From contig JANXSZ010000025.1 in assembly GCA_025356445.1 (NCBI GenBank), forward strand, positions 28,210-92,209: 64,000 bases of DNA. The letters run 5' to 3'. Position 1 is the first letter of the stretch. Every line of letters starts with the position of its first letter. This DNA is from Betaproteobacteria bacterium (GTDB taxonomy: Bacteria > Pseudomonadota > Gammaproteobacteria > Burkholderiales > Burkholderiaceae_C). This document shows positions 1 through 8,651 of the stretch, piece by piece. The translations under genes were made by a program, and so were the position numbers. A model generated the notes under the pieces. It saw nothing but the letters and a program-made list of their open reading frames with translations. It did not search any database and was not told the DNA's origin.

Positions 1-1
1 G

Positions 2-289
2 CCCGTCAAAAGCCTGTTTTTCAGCGGCGTGGCCTGTGTGCGCAACATGGGCGCTTACACCGTGTACAGCCTGGCATGGATGGGTATATTCATGTTGGCA
101 GGTATCGTATTGACCACCATCGCCGCCTTGTCGGGCAACCCTGCGATGCTCTCAGCACTGCTGCTGCCGGTCGCGATGCTCATCATTGCGATGTTTTTCA
201 CCTCAATTTACTTCACGTTCGCGGACAGTTTTTTAGCGCCTGACCCACCCACAGTCCCATCCTCCACACCAGAGACACCCAACCCATGA
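2..289 (+). CDS. BPSS1780-type membrane protein, C-terminal part (5' end outside window)
   Basis: The reading frame is open from the first complete codon, so the N-terminus lies outside the window; the GTG at 29 is only an internal codon. The visible 95 residues begin with a K-S-L-F-F-S segment and contain two hydrophobic stretches with a G-A-Y-T-V-Y-S-L-A-W-M-G segment between helices, followed by a proline-rich tail. This pattern fits the BPSS1780 family of betaproteobacterial inner-membrane proteins of unknown function. Its stop codon overlaps the start of the FecR-like gene (ATGA), so the two are probably translated together. Confidence 0.6.
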   Translation, partial: PVKSLFFSGVACVRNMGAYTVYSLAWMGIFMLAGIVLTTIAALSGNPAMLSALLLPVAMLIIAMFFTSIYFTFADSFLAPDPPTVPSSTPETPNP

Positions 290-1053
290 ATCCCCTCCCC
301 CTCGTTGCACCGGTTTCACCACAAGCGCACACGCTGATGGGCCGCACCGCCGACGAGGTGATGTGGTTCCAACGCCGCAGTTTTTTGCAGGCGGCGTCGA
401 GTTGGGTTGCACTGGGCGGCTGGCAAGCAGCGGTAGCCCAGCAGCGCAGCAACATTGTGGCCATGCAAGGCGACGTGCTGCTCAACCGGCAACGTCTCAA
501 AGCAGGACAAACCATACAAACCGGTGACAACATTTACACGGGCCCTGACAGCACGCTGGTATTTGTGATCGGCAATGCGGCCTTCCAAGTGCGGCAAAAC
601 ACCCGACTCACGGTAGAGCGTGGCAGCACACTCTCTGTGGTCAGCGTGCTGCGCTTGTTTTCGGGGGCCGTGGCCAGCGTCTGGGGCAAAGGCCGCGAGC
701 GGCAGATCATCACCCCAACCCTGACTGCGGGCATACGTGGCACCGGGGTGTACACCGAGGTCTGGCCCGAGCAAGACTACCGCAGCTACTTTTGCAACTG
801 CTATGGCACGGTGGATCTGGCGGCAGGCAGCAGCCAGGCACGGAGCCAGGCGGTGTACCACCAGTCATTTTGGGCCGAGCCAGAACCTGTGAATGGCAGT
901 TATTTGACCGCCGCCAAAGCCATCAACCACACCGACGAAGAAATCGACTTCTTGGCTGCGCTGGCCCAAGAGCGCACCGCGTGGCAACTCGCTGGGCAAA
1001 AAGGCAACCGTGATGGCAGTGGAAAAATGGACGGCAAGCCCTACGGCAGCTGA
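286..1053 (+). CDS. FecR domain protein with twin-arginine-like signal
   Basis: This 255-residue protein starts on an ATGA overlap with the upstream gene. Near residue 30 it has Q-R-R-S-F-L-Q followed by a hydrophobic stretch and A-V-A-Q, resembling a twin-arginine export signal with a long n-region. The mature part, with G-D-V-L-L-N, T-G-P-D-S and T-P-T-L-T-A-G-I-R-G-T-G segments, matches the FecR fold. Stand-alone FecR proteins are usually periplasmic and often accompany surface or signalling genes. No sigma factor or TonB receptor lies nearby, so a role in iron sensing is not supported here; the precise function is unknown. Confidence 0.7.
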   Translation: MNPLPLVAPVSPQAHTLMGRTADEVMWFQRRSFLQAASSWVALGGWQAAVAQQRSNIVAMQGDVLLNRQRLKAGQTIQTGDNIYTGPDSTLVFVIGNAAFQVRQNTRLTVERGSTLSVVSVLRLFSGAVASVWGKGRERQIITPTLTAGIRGTGVYTEVWPEQDYRSYFCNCYGTVDLAAGSSQARSQAVYHQSFWAEPEPVNGSYLTAAKAINHTDEEIDFLAALAQERTAWQLAGQKGNRDGSGKMDGKPYGS

Positions 1054-1080
1054 TCCGCTTAAGGCTTGGGGCGGGGATAT

Positions 1081-1542
1081 TCAGGGGTTTTGAGCCTTGT
1101 ATGCGGCGATGGATTTGGCCAAATCCTCGTACTCTTCGCAACTCTTGTTGCCACAAATTCTCTCCAGCTCAGCCAGGTGTTTTTGCGCTTCATCAGGCTG
1201 CTTGGCCATCAAGTACGCCTCACCGATGTACTCGTGCGCCCCTTTATGGCGGGGGTCGAGTTGCAAGGCGGTTTTATAATGCTCAAACGCTTTGGGTAAA
1301 TCAGGCGTCGCGCGTTTGCGGGCGGTGTAGCCGAGCAGGTTGTGGATGTCAGCATTGCGCGGCTCGTCGCGTACAGCGGCATTCAGCTCGAACTGCGCAC
1401 GGCTCCAGTCTTTGGCCTCGATGGCCTTGCGGGCCGTGGTCAACCGCTGGTTCACGGTGGGGCCTGAAGAGGTGTCTGCGGCAAAAGTGACCGTGCTGCA
1501 CAGCAACAGCGCTGCCACCATGGAAGGAGCGAGGAATTTCAT
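1081..1542 (-). CDS. Secreted tetratricopeptide-repeat protein
   Basis: The product is 153 residues, with a clear Sec signal peptide (M-K-F-L-A-P then a hydrophobic core ending A-F-A-A) and then TPR-like helical pairs, for example 'AFEHYKTALQLDPRHKGAHEYIG' shortened here to its hallmark A-L-x-L-D-P-x-x-x-x-A. Two cysteines near the C-terminus (C-G-N-K-S-C) could form a disulfide in the periplasm. It is convergent with the FecR-like gene and sits just downstream of uvrD on the same strand. A periplasmic scaffold or assembly role is typical for such proteins, but nothing here identifies a partner. Confidence 0.65.
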   Translation of the reverse strand: MKFLAPSMVAALLLCSTVTFAADTSSGPTVNQRLTTARKAIEAKDWSRAQFELNAAVRDEPRNADIHNLLGYTARKRATPDLPKAFEHYKTALQLDPRHKGAHEYIGEAYLMAKQPDEAQKHLAELERICGNKSCEEYEDLAKSIAAYKAQNP

Positions 1543-1599
1543 AAAAAGGCCTGGTTGAGACGGGTCTGGGATGAGACCGCAAAGGATTGTGCCGGCCCG

Positions 1600-4086
1600 T
1601 TACACCGGCGTCAATTTCGCAATCCCCAGCGCCAACCACTTGATGCCATGTCGGCCGAACTTCACCTGCGCACGGGCATCGTCACCCGTACCTTCCAGCG
1701 AAACCACGCTGCCTTCACCGAACTTGTTGTGGAACACCTGTGAGCCTGCACGCACCCAGGCATTCGGGCCGGTGGTGGTGGCTTGTTTTTGCACTGGCAT
1801 AGCAGCAGACAATCCTGAATTTCCCCCAAAACTGCTGCCCGTGCGCTCCCCACGGGCATAACCAGCTATGGAATTAGCAGCAAATCCTGAATTTTTCCCC
1901 GAGCCCAACCCCTGACCGAAACCTTGCCGCTTGGGCGTGATCCACTTCAGCGCGGCTTCGGGCAGCTCGTCAAAAAAGCGGCTGCGCAGGTTGAACCGGG
2001 TTTGGCCATGCAACATGCGGGTTTGTGAAAAACTGAGGTACAAACGGGCACGGGCGCGGGTGATGGCAACGTACATCAGGCGGCGCTCCTCCTCCAGGCC
2101 ATCGCGGTCATTGGCCGAGTTTTCGTGCGGAAACAGGCCTTCCTCCAGGCCTGTGATGAACACGCAGTCGAACTCCAAGCCTTTGGAAGAATGCACCGTC
2201 ATCAGCTGAATGGCATCTTCACCAGCTTTGGCTTGGTTGTCGCCAGCTTCCAGCGAGGCGTGGTTCAAGAAGGCGATGAGAGGCGACAGGGTTTCGCCCG
2301 TGTCAGCGGCGTCGTCCGTCAGAAAATTACCGCCTTGCGCCTGTGGCACAGGGGAAAACGTGTCCTTGGGCAGCCCTGTTGCCAAAGCGGTTGCGCCTGT
2401 CGCTGCAGCCTTCCACTCGTCCACCGGCAACGCCACCGCATCGCGGCCAAAGCCTTGCTGGGTGACAAAACTCTCCGCCGCGTTGACCAATTCCTCCAAA
2501 TTTTCTACGCGATCTTCACCCTCGCGGTCGGCCTTGTAATGCGCCAGCAGGCCGCTGTGTTCCAGAATCAGCTCGATGATTTCACGCAGGCTGAGTCCCT
2601 TGGATTTCTCACGAACCACATCCAACCCGGCGACAAACGCGCCGAATTTGCTGCCCACTTTGCCGCCCACACCGCTCACCGCGTCGTGCAGCGAGCAACC
2701 CAAATCGCGGGCAGCGTCTTGCAACTGCTCCAGTGAACGCGCCCCGATGCCACGCGGGGGGAAATTCACCACGCGCAGGAAACTGGTGTCGTCATTCGGG
2801 CTTTCCAACAGGCGCAAATAGGCCAGCGCGTGTTTGACTTCGGCCCGCTCAAAAAAACGCAACCCGCCGTACACCTTGTACGGCAAGCCGGCATTGAACA
2901 GCGCCGTCTCGATCACCCGGCTTTGGGCGTTGGAGCGGTACAGCACCGCAATTTCCTTGCGCGGGATGCTCTCTTTTTTGATGAGTTGCAGCATCTCCTC
3001 GACCATGCCGCGCGCCTCATCCAAATCAGACGGGTATTCCAGCACCCGCACCGGCTCACCTGGCCCCTGCGAAGTGCGCAGGTTTTTACCCAGACGCCGG
3101 GTGTTGTGGCTGATGAGTTCGTTGGCCGAATCGAGGATGTTGCTGTAGCTGCGGTAGTTTTCTTCCAGTTTGATCTGGTGCTGCACGTTGAACTCACGCA
3201 CAAAATCCGCCATGTTGCCCACCCGGGCACCCCGGAAAGCGTAGATGCTTTGGTCGTCGTCACCGACGGCGAACACGCTGTTGTCGGACGGCTCGAACGG
3301 GCCATCGGCGGGGCTCTGGCCAGCGAACATCTTGATCCAGGCATATTGCAGCTTGTTGGTGTCCTGGAACTCGTCGATCAGGATATGGTGAAAGCGGCGC
3401 TGGTAGTGCTCGCGCACCGGGGCGTTGTCGCGCAGCAGCTCGTAGGAGCGCAACATCAGCTCGCCGAAATCGACCACGCCTTCGCGCTGACACTGGTCTT
3501 CGTAGAGTTGGTAAATCTCGATTTTTTTCTTCAGCGCTTCATCGGGCGTGCGGTGGCTGCCCACCACGTCTTTGGCACGCAGGCCGTCTTCCTTGCAACC
3601 GCCGATGAAATACTGCAACTGCTTGGGCGGGTAGCGCTCTTCGTCCACGTTGAACTGCTTGCACAGGCGTTTGATGGCCGAGAGCTGGTCTTGGGTGTCC
3701 AGAATCTGGAAACTCTGCGGCAAATTGGCCATTTTGAAATGCGAACGCAAAAACCGGTTGCACAGACCATGAAAGGTGCCAATCCACATGCCACGCACGT
3801 TCACCGGCAGCATGGTGCCCAAGCGCAGCAGCATTTCTTTGGCGGCCTTGTTGGTGAAGGTGACAGCCAGCAGACCACCGGGCGAGACTTGCCCCGTTTG
3901 CAGCAACCAGGCAATGCGGGTGGTCAGCACACGGGTTTTGCCCGAGCCTGCCCCCGCCAAAATCAAGGCCGGTACGCTGGGCAGCGTGACGGCGGCGAGT
4001 TGCTCGGGGTTGAGGTTGTGTAAGAGTGGAGCGTTGGGGGCGACTGATTCAAGGGCTGATTCAGCAAAGAGCGATTGTGCGAACAT
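1600..4086 (-). CDS. uvrD: UvrD/PcrA-type superfamily 1 DNA helicase
   Basis: This is a 3'-5' DNA helicase of nucleotide excision and mismatch repair. From an ATG at 4086 (M-F-A-Q-S-L-F) it gives 828 residues; an upstream in-frame ATG would add an unlikely leader of 19 residues. Walker A is A-G-A-G-S-G-K-T, motif II is D-E-F-Q-D-T-N, motif III reads G-D-D-D-Q-S-I-Y-A-F-R-G-A, and motif VI V-A-I-T-R-A is near the C-terminal third. The C-terminus is a Gly/Ser/Asn-rich linker followed by a Tudor-like domain with F-G-E-G-S-V. The linker holds two imperfect copies of a short DNA repeat. The divergent gene starts only 23 bases away, so each promoter must lie inside the neighbouring gene. Confidence 0.93.
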   Translation of the reverse strand: MFAQSLFAESALESVAPNAPLLHNLNPEQLAAVTLPSVPALILAGAGSGKTRVLTTRIAWLLQTGQVSPGGLLAVTFTNKAAKEMLLRLGTMLPVNVRGMWIGTFHGLCNRFLRSHFKMANLPQSFQILDTQDQLSAIKRLCKQFNVDEERYPPKQLQYFIGGCKEDGLRAKDVVGSHRTPDEALKKKIEIYQLYEDQCQREGVVDFGELMLRSYELLRDNAPVREHYQRRFHHILIDEFQDTNKLQYAWIKMFAGQSPADGPFEPSDNSVFAVGDDDQSIYAFRGARVGNMADFVREFNVQHQIKLEENYRSYSNILDSANELISHNTRRLGKNLRTSQGPGEPVRVLEYPSDLDEARGMVEEMLQLIKKESIPRKEIAVLYRSNAQSRVIETALFNAGLPYKVYGGLRFFERAEVKHALAYLRLLESPNDDTSFLRVVNFPPRGIGARSLEQLQDAARDLGCSLHDAVSGVGGKVGSKFGAFVAGLDVVREKSKGLSLREIIELILEHSGLLAHYKADREGEDRVENLEELVNAAESFVTQQGFGRDAVALPVDEWKAAATGATALATGLPKDTFSPVPQAQGGNFLTDDAADTGETLSPLIAFLNHASLEAGDNQAKAGEDAIQLMTVHSSKGLEFDCVFITGLEEGLFPHENSANDRDGLEEERRLMYVAITRARARLYLSFSQTRMLHGQTRFNLRSRFFDELPEAALKWITPKRQGFGQGLGSGKNSGFAANSIAGYARGERTGSSFGGNSGLSAAMPVQKQATTTGPNAWVRAGSQVFHNKFGEGSVVSLEGTGDDARAQVKFGRHGIKWLALGIAKLTPV
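1797..1900. repeat. Imperfect direct repeat inside the uvrD linker
   Basis: Two copies of an AGCAGCA(ga)CAATCCTGAATTT-like unit lie at about 1801-1822 and 1876-1895, each next to a CATAGC or GCTATGG end. They encode the related peptides N-S-G-L-S-A-A and N-S-G-F-A-A-N-S in the flexible C-terminal linker of UvrD. The pattern matches other GCTAT/ATAGC repeats seen inside genes of this window. Confidence 0.55.
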
Positions 4087-4109
4087 GCCCAGATTGTAGA
4101 AAGGCTGCG

Positions 4110-4874
4110 ATGGTTTCCCCCTTGGCATCAAGATCAACATCAAAATTCATAGCATCTCTGGCCCATCTGACTTGCACAATACTGGCGTTTGGCGTGCCAA
4201 TAGCTGGGGCCCAAAGTGCGTGCAGCAGCGATGGGGTGCCCGCACCGCGCCTGCTGCAAGAGCGCTTCATCAGTGCCGACTGCGAAGCGTGTTGGGGTGA
4301 GTCTCCCCTGAACGCTGCACGCCCCCACAGCGTGGCGCTGGACTGGTTGGTGCCGAGCGCGCAGGGCGATGAGGCGCCACTGTCTGCCGTAGCCACCCGG
4401 GATGCACAGGTCAGGCTAGAGACGCTGGGCAATCCGCCGCTGACCAGCGAAACGGGCTTGCAACGTGATTTGCACAGCCTCACAAAGGCGGGCACGCTGC
4501 GCGTCGCCATGGGACCTGCGGTGGGCGGCTATGTGGGGGCATCTATTGCGTGGAAACCATCGTTCAAAACGGTATCTCAGTTGGGGACGTGGACAGCATG
4601 GCTGGCGTTGGTCGAAACCGTCCCCGCAGGCACCGATGGCACGCCCGTGGAGCGGAATTTGGTAAGAAACATGCTTACCAGCACGTGGGATGGGCGCAAG
4701 CAGCTATCAAAAAAAGAGCGGATTACGTTCCTCGAGTCGCGCTTGATGAGCGTGCCTGCGGGGGCACAACCTGAGAGATTGCGGGTGGTGGGATGGGTGC
4801 AGCGCGTGGGGGCCAGCGGGCAGCCTCAGGTGGCGTCGGTCGCGCAATCGCGGTGTGTACCCAGCCAGCCTTGA
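4110..4874 (+). CDS. Secreted protein of unknown function with CxxC motif
   Basis: I do not recognise the family. From ATG 4110 it gives 254 residues with a Sec-type signal (hydrophobic core around residues 15-33 ending A-G-A-Q). After it come C-S-S-D-G and F-I-S-A-D-C-E-A-C-W; the C-E-A-C pair resembles a thioredoxin-like or metal-binding CxxC, and another cysteine is near the C-terminus (R-C-V-P). A later Gly-rich G-P-A-V-G-G-Y-V-G stretch is followed by T-W-T-A-W-L-A-L-V-E. It diverges from uvrD with a gap of 23 bases. A periplasmic thiol protein is possible but not shown. Confidence 0.55.
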   Translation: MVSPLASRSTSKFIASLAHLTCTILAFGVPIAGAQSACSSDGVPAPRLLQERFISADCEACWGESPLNAARPHSVALDWLVPSAQGDEAPLSAVATRDAQVRLETLGNPPLTSETGLQRDLHSLTKAGTLRVAMGPAVGGYVGASIAWKPSFKTVSQLGTWTAWLALVETVPAGTDGTPVERNLVRNMLTSTWDGRKQLSKKERITFLESRLMSVPAGAQPERLRVVGWVQRVGASGQPQVASVAQSRCVPSQP

Positions 4875-4895
4875 GACCGTCCCGTTGCGAAAAGC

Positions 4896-5870
4896 CTAGT
4901 CGAGGCTGATCTTGATGCGCAGCCCCAGTTCGCGCAGCTTGTCCGTCTCGTGCTTCATCACTGCACGCAAGGTATCTGGCCCCTGGGCAACGACCTCCAT
5001 CGCCAATTGGGTGCATTTCTCACGCATATCAGACTGCAGCATGATCTCGTTGATCTCTTTGGTCAGGCGACTGAGCACAGCGGGCGGTGTGGCCGCAGGA
5101 GCGGCAACGGCGTAAAACGCTTCAAAAGAGGCGTTTGGCAGACGCAATTCATCCATGCCAGGGGTATCGGGCAAAAAGCTGCTGCGCTTGCCTGTGGCAA
5201 CGGCCAAGACACGCAGTTTGCCAGCCTTGATTTGCGGGCTGGCCGCTGACAGGGTGTCCACACCGATATCCACATCGCCGCGCATCACACCGATCAAGGC
5301 TTCAGCACTGCCCTTGTAGGGAACGGGTTCGATATCGACATGGGCTTCATAAGCGAGCATCTCGCCCACCAGGTGCGGTGCACTGCCTGCGCCAAAGGTG
5401 GAATAGGTCAGCGCTTTGGGGTTGGCCTTGGCTTGCGCCAGAAAATCAGCCAGCTTGAGGTACGGCTTGGCACTGGACGTGAGCACCACCAACGGTGCGT
5501 TGACCAGCAAAGAGACGGGCGCAAAGGCTTTGGCCATGTCAAACGGCAGCTTGGTGCGCAACGCCGGTATGACGGTGAAACTGCTCGCGCCAGACACCAG
5601 CAGGGTGTAGCCGTCAGCCGCCGATTTGGCCACCATGTCCATGCCGATCACCGTGGCGGCACCGGGCTTGTTTTCAATGATGACCGCTTGGCCCAGGCGT
5701 GGCCCCAGGCGCTCGGCGACCAAGCGGGCAATCGCGTCCGTTGCGCCTCCCGCAGGGAAAGGCACGATGATTTTGATGGGTTTGCTAGGCCAGGTCTCGG
5801 CCAAAGCCAAGGGGCCGACACACAGCCCCGCGAGAGCAACAAGGGTTTGACGGCGTGAAGGGGTCAGCAT
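4896..5870 (-). CDS. Bug-family (tripartite tricarboxylate) periplasmic binding protein
   Basis: The protein has 324 residues, with an N-terminal signal peptide (R-R-Q-T-L-V-A-L-A-G-L then A-L-A-E) and then W-P-S-K-P-I-K-I-I-V-P-F-P-A-G-G, the start of mature Bug/TctC proteins. These proteins bind small carboxylates for TctAB-type uptake or for sensing and are greatly expanded in Comamonadaceae. No tctAB genes are nearby, so it must share a distant membrane part or act as a sensor. It lies 40 bases downstream of the M20 hydrolase, probably in one operon, suggesting that its ligand relates to that enzyme's substrate or product. Confidence 0.88.
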   Translation of the reverse strand: MLTPSRRQTLVALAGLCVGPLALAETWPSKPIKIIVPFPAGGATDAIARLVAERLGPRLGQAVIIENKPGAATVIGMDMVAKSAADGYTLLVSGASSFTVIPALRTKLPFDMAKAFAPVSLLVNAPLVVLTSSAKPYLKLADFLAQAKANPKALTYSTFGAGSAPHLVGEMLAYEAHVDIEPVPYKGSAEALIGVMRGDVDIGVDTLSAASPQIKAGKLRVLAVATGKRSSFLPDTPGMDELRLPNASFEAFYAVAAPAATPPAVLSRLTKEINEIMLQSDMREKCTQLAMEVVAQGPDTLRAVMKHETDKLRELGLRIKISLD

Positions 5871-5910
5871 GGCAGTACTCCAGAAGTGATGAAATCAGCG
5901 GTTCAGATAA

Positions 5911-7353
5911 TCAAACAGGTAGGCTGTCATGCCAGGGCAAGCCCTGTGGGGCACCCAAGTCCCAGAAAATTCCTGCCATGGCGCACAGACCTTCGCGCGC
6001 CACCGAGGCCAGCAGATGTTCGTTCGGAGCGTGTTGTGAGCAGGCCGGATAGGAATGCGGCACCCACAGCGTGGGCAGACCCAGCACATCGGCAAACACA
6101 TCGTTGGGCAATGACCCCGCTAAATTGGGCAGCACCGTGACCGGCTTGCCGGTGCTGATGGCCATGGATTGCACCGCCCAGGTAACCCAGGGGTTGTCCA
6201 CATCAAGCCGGGTTGCAGGAGATGCGGCAGTGACGTTGACCGCCACCTCGGTAAAACCATGGGCATCAAGGTGAGCACGCACGGTGTCTTGCAACTGCTG
6301 CCACGGTGTACCGGGCACAAAGCGCAGTTGGCAGTGGGCCACCGCCGCAGGGGGAATCGCGTTGATGGGGCGCTCGGCAGACCCCGCCCCCAGCGCCAGC
6401 ACTTCCAGCGTATTCCAGGCGACGAGTCGCTCGGCGGTGCTTAGACCTGGCTCACCCCAGGCCGGGTTGGTTTGCGGATCGTCCGCGCCACCGCCCATCT
6501 CCACGCCATCCAAGGCACGTCGCACACTTGGGGACACGGCGGACGGGCGCAATCCGTCAATCAGCAGCTTGCCGTGCGCATCCACCATCGTCGCGATGGC
6601 ATGGGCCAGCACGATGCCAGGGTTGGTCAACACGCCGCCCCAGTTGCCCGAGTGGTAAGCCCGGTCGCGGCTGTGGACCCGCAGTGAAAAATTCACGAGG
6701 CCGCGTGACCCCAAAAACACCGTGGGTTTGTCCGCATGGACGCGCGGCCCATCGCTGGCGATGAACACATCAGCCCGCAAGCGCCCCTGTCCGTTGTCGC
6801 GCTCTCGCTCGCACAGTGCCCGCAGGCCGGGGCTGCCCGCCTCTTCGCCCATTTCCAGCAGCAGGGTGATGTTGTAGCCCAGGTGGCCGCTGCGTGCGGT
6901 GATGACGTGCTGCAATGCACTGAAATTGATGCTGTGCTGCCCCTTGTTATCAGCAGTGCCACGGCCATACCAGCGTTCGCTGGCCCCGGTGCCTTCGGCC
7001 ACCAATTGCCAAGGACTCAGGCCTTCGCGCCACTGTTTGTCCTGCCCACTCACCACATCACCATGTCCATAAGACAGCAGCGTGGGCAGCGCCTCGCTTT
7101 CGATGCGGCGTGCCACCAGCATAGGGCCACCTTTCGGGTCGGGGTTCTCCAGCACTTCGCAGACAAAACCCAGGCGGGTGAGCGTGGGCACGATCTCGTC
7201 GTTCAGGTAAGCACCCAGCACGGGCTCAGGTGCCCCCTTGTCACTTTCAGTCCGCCAAGCCACCCGCCGAGCGATATCGCGCTGTAAATGGCCGGTATCG
7301 AACCAGTCTCCAGCTTGGGCCAGCAAAGCTTCACGGGTCATCGTGGACGGCAT
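5911..7353 (-). CDS. M20-family metallopeptidase/amidohydrolase
   Basis: This cytoplasmic enzyme of 480 residues belongs to the dinuclear zinc M20 family (peptidases, deacylases, carbamoyl hydrolases). Visible metal and catalytic motifs are Y-G-H-G-D-V-V, G-R-G-T-A-D-N-K-G, E-M-G-E-E-A-G-S and a late P-H-S-Y-P-A-C-S-Q-H-A-P-N-E-H. The ATG at 7353 is used; another ATG four codons inside is possible. It forms an apparent operon with the Bug protein and is divergent from a LysR regulator, a common arrangement for substrate-induced catabolic genes. The substrate cannot be read from the sequence. Confidence 0.87.
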   Translation of the reverse strand: MPSTMTREALLAQAGDWFDTGHLQRDIARRVAWRTESDKGAPEPVLGAYLNDEIVPTLTRLGFVCEVLENPDPKGGPMLVARRIESEALPTLLSYGHGDVVSGQDKQWREGLSPWQLVAEGTGASERWYGRGTADNKGQHSINFSALQHVITARSGHLGYNITLLLEMGEEAGSPGLRALCERERDNGQGRLRADVFIASDGPRVHADKPTVFLGSRGLVNFSLRVHSRDRAYHSGNWGGVLTNPGIVLAHAIATMVDAHGKLLIDGLRPSAVSPSVRRALDGVEMGGGADDPQTNPAWGEPGLSTAERLVAWNTLEVLALGAGSAERPINAIPPAAVAHCQLRFVPGTPWQQLQDTVRAHLDAHGFTEVAVNVTAASPATRLDVDNPWVTWAVQSMAISTGKPVTVLPNLAGSLPNDVFADVLGLPTLWVPHSYPACSQHAPNEHLLASVAREGLCAMAGIFWDLGAPQGLPWHDSLPV

Positions 7354-7492
7354 CAGGAATCCTTTGACGTGTTCTTGTAATGTTTTCTAGTGTTGCCAAA
7401 ATTCTAATAAACTGACTGTGGTTTCACAATTTGAGAATTTGCAACGCTGCCTTGCTGTCACAGCAATCCAGAACCAACATCCAGCACACGCC
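7354..7492. promoter_or_regulatory. Divergent control region between M20 hydrolase and LysR regulator
   Basis: This AT-richer stretch separates the two divergent genes. It contains an inverted repeat AAATTCT (7399-7405) and AGAATTT (7434-7440), spaced so that both halves could lie on one face of the helix, as expected for a LysR-type binding site. Promoter hexamers are not clear enough to call. Confidence 0.35.
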
Positions 7493-8401
7493 ATGACCCT
7501 GTCCATGCTGGGCATTGCCCCCCGTTATTTTTTGGAAGTTGCACGCACCGGCTCGGTCAGTTTGGCTGCGGAGCAATTGCATGTCGCGACCTCGGCGGTC
7601 AGCCGTCAAATCAGCAAGCTGGAAGACAGCTTGGGCTGCCTGCTGTTTGAGCGCAAAGCCCGTGGCATGAACCTAAGTGAAGCCGGTGAACGCTTGGCAG
7701 CGTACCTGCGTCACGCCCTGCACGACACCGACCGTGTGCTGGAAGAAGTGAAAGGCTTGGGCGGGCAGCGCGCCAGCCGGGTGCGCGTGGCCTGTACCGA
7801 AGGCTTGGCCATCGGCTTCATGCCCCAAGCGATGCACAGTTTTCGGCAAGCCAACCCCCAATGCACAGTGCATCTGCACGTGGGCACACCGGCTGAGGTC
7901 AGCCACCGTCTGCTGCGGGGTGAGGCGGACATTGGGCTCAAGTTTTCAGTCACACCCGAAAAAAACCTGACGCTGGCACACCAGCAGCCCGCGCCCATTC
8001 ACCTGCTAATGGCCCCCTTCCACCCCTTGGCAGAGCGCAAAAGCGTGACACTGGCAGACATCGTGCGCTACCCGCTGGCCCTGCCTGAGCCGGGAGCCAC
8101 TGTGCGACAGATGCTGGACTTGTGTTGCAGCCTTCAAGGGCGGCATTACGACACCGCCTACACCGGCAACAACTACGCCACGCTGCTCAGTCTGGCGGCT
8201 CAAGGCGAAGTGCTGACGTTGTCTGCCATGGTCAGTGCGGCGTATGCAATCAGTGCAGGCACGGTGGTGGCCGTGCCCGTGAACGAAGCGCAGTTCAAGC
8301 AACGCAGCTTGCAGGTGCTGACATTGGCATCGAGTCCCGCAGAATCCCAGAACAGCCAATTTGTGGCGCATTTGATTGACGCAGCGTTGGCCATGGCCTA
8401 G
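7493..8401 (+). CDS. LysR-family transcriptional regulator
   Basis: From ATG 7493 (M-T-L-S-M-L-G) the product is 302 residues, the usual LysR length; the frame is open upstream to 7418 but that adds a non-family leader. The winged helix-turn-helix is clear (R-T-G-S-V-S-L-A-A-E-Q-L-H-V-A-T-S-A-V-S), followed by S-K-L-E-D-S-L-G and the periplasmic-binding-like effector domain from about residue 90. It is divergent from the M20/Bug operon and is likely to regulate it and itself. The ligand is unknown. Confidence 0.9.
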   Translation: MTLSMLGIAPRYFLEVARTGSVSLAAEQLHVATSAVSRQISKLEDSLGCLLFERKARGMNLSEAGERLAAYLRHALHDTDRVLEEVKGLGGQRASRVRVACTEGLAIGFMPQAMHSFRQANPQCTVHLHVGTPAEVSHRLLRGEADIGLKFSVTPEKNLTLAHQQPAPIHLLMAPFHPLAERKSVTLADIVRYPLALPEPGATVRQMLDLCCSLQGRHYDTAYTGNNYATLLSLAAQGEVLTLSAMVSAAYAISAGTVVAVPVNEAQFKQRSLQVLTLASSPAESQNSQFVAHLIDAALAMA

Positions 8402-8521
8402 TGAACCGAACCTGTGCATCCACCGATGGCACGCTTGCAGCTGCAAAATAGCCAAAATCTTATATACCGTATGCGACAAGCCCATAGCACCTCGCCGCTC
8501 TAAACCCCGTAAACTCAAGCA

Positions 8522-8554
8522 CCGGGCCCAAGCATTTTTGGCCCGGTTTTTTTT
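8522..8554 (+). terminator. Rho-independent terminator after the LysR gene
   Basis: A seven-base-pair GC stem (CCGGGCC at 8522-8528, GGCCCGG at 8540-8546) is followed by eight T residues. The rest of the 250-base gap between the LysR gene and guaC shows no further gene; no purine-riboswitch-like fold was recognised. Confidence 0.85.
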
Positions 8555-8651
8555 GCCTGTTTCTTATGGCAAAGCCAAAAAACCGGCCCAATCCAAGCGC
8601 TCACCCTGAGGCGTTCAACCGAGCCCTCAGTTACTTTTGGAGCCTGGATTC

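Noticed and set aside
2830..4023. Long open frame (397 codons) on the plus strand opposite uvrD
   Set aside because: It is antisense to clearly conserved helicase motifs, and its product is a low-complexity His/Val/Gln/Leu mixture typical of mirrored GC-rich coding DNA.
8402..8651. Possible purine riboswitch before guaC
   Set aside because: No conserved three-way junction core was seen; the only clear structure is the terminator of the upstream gene.
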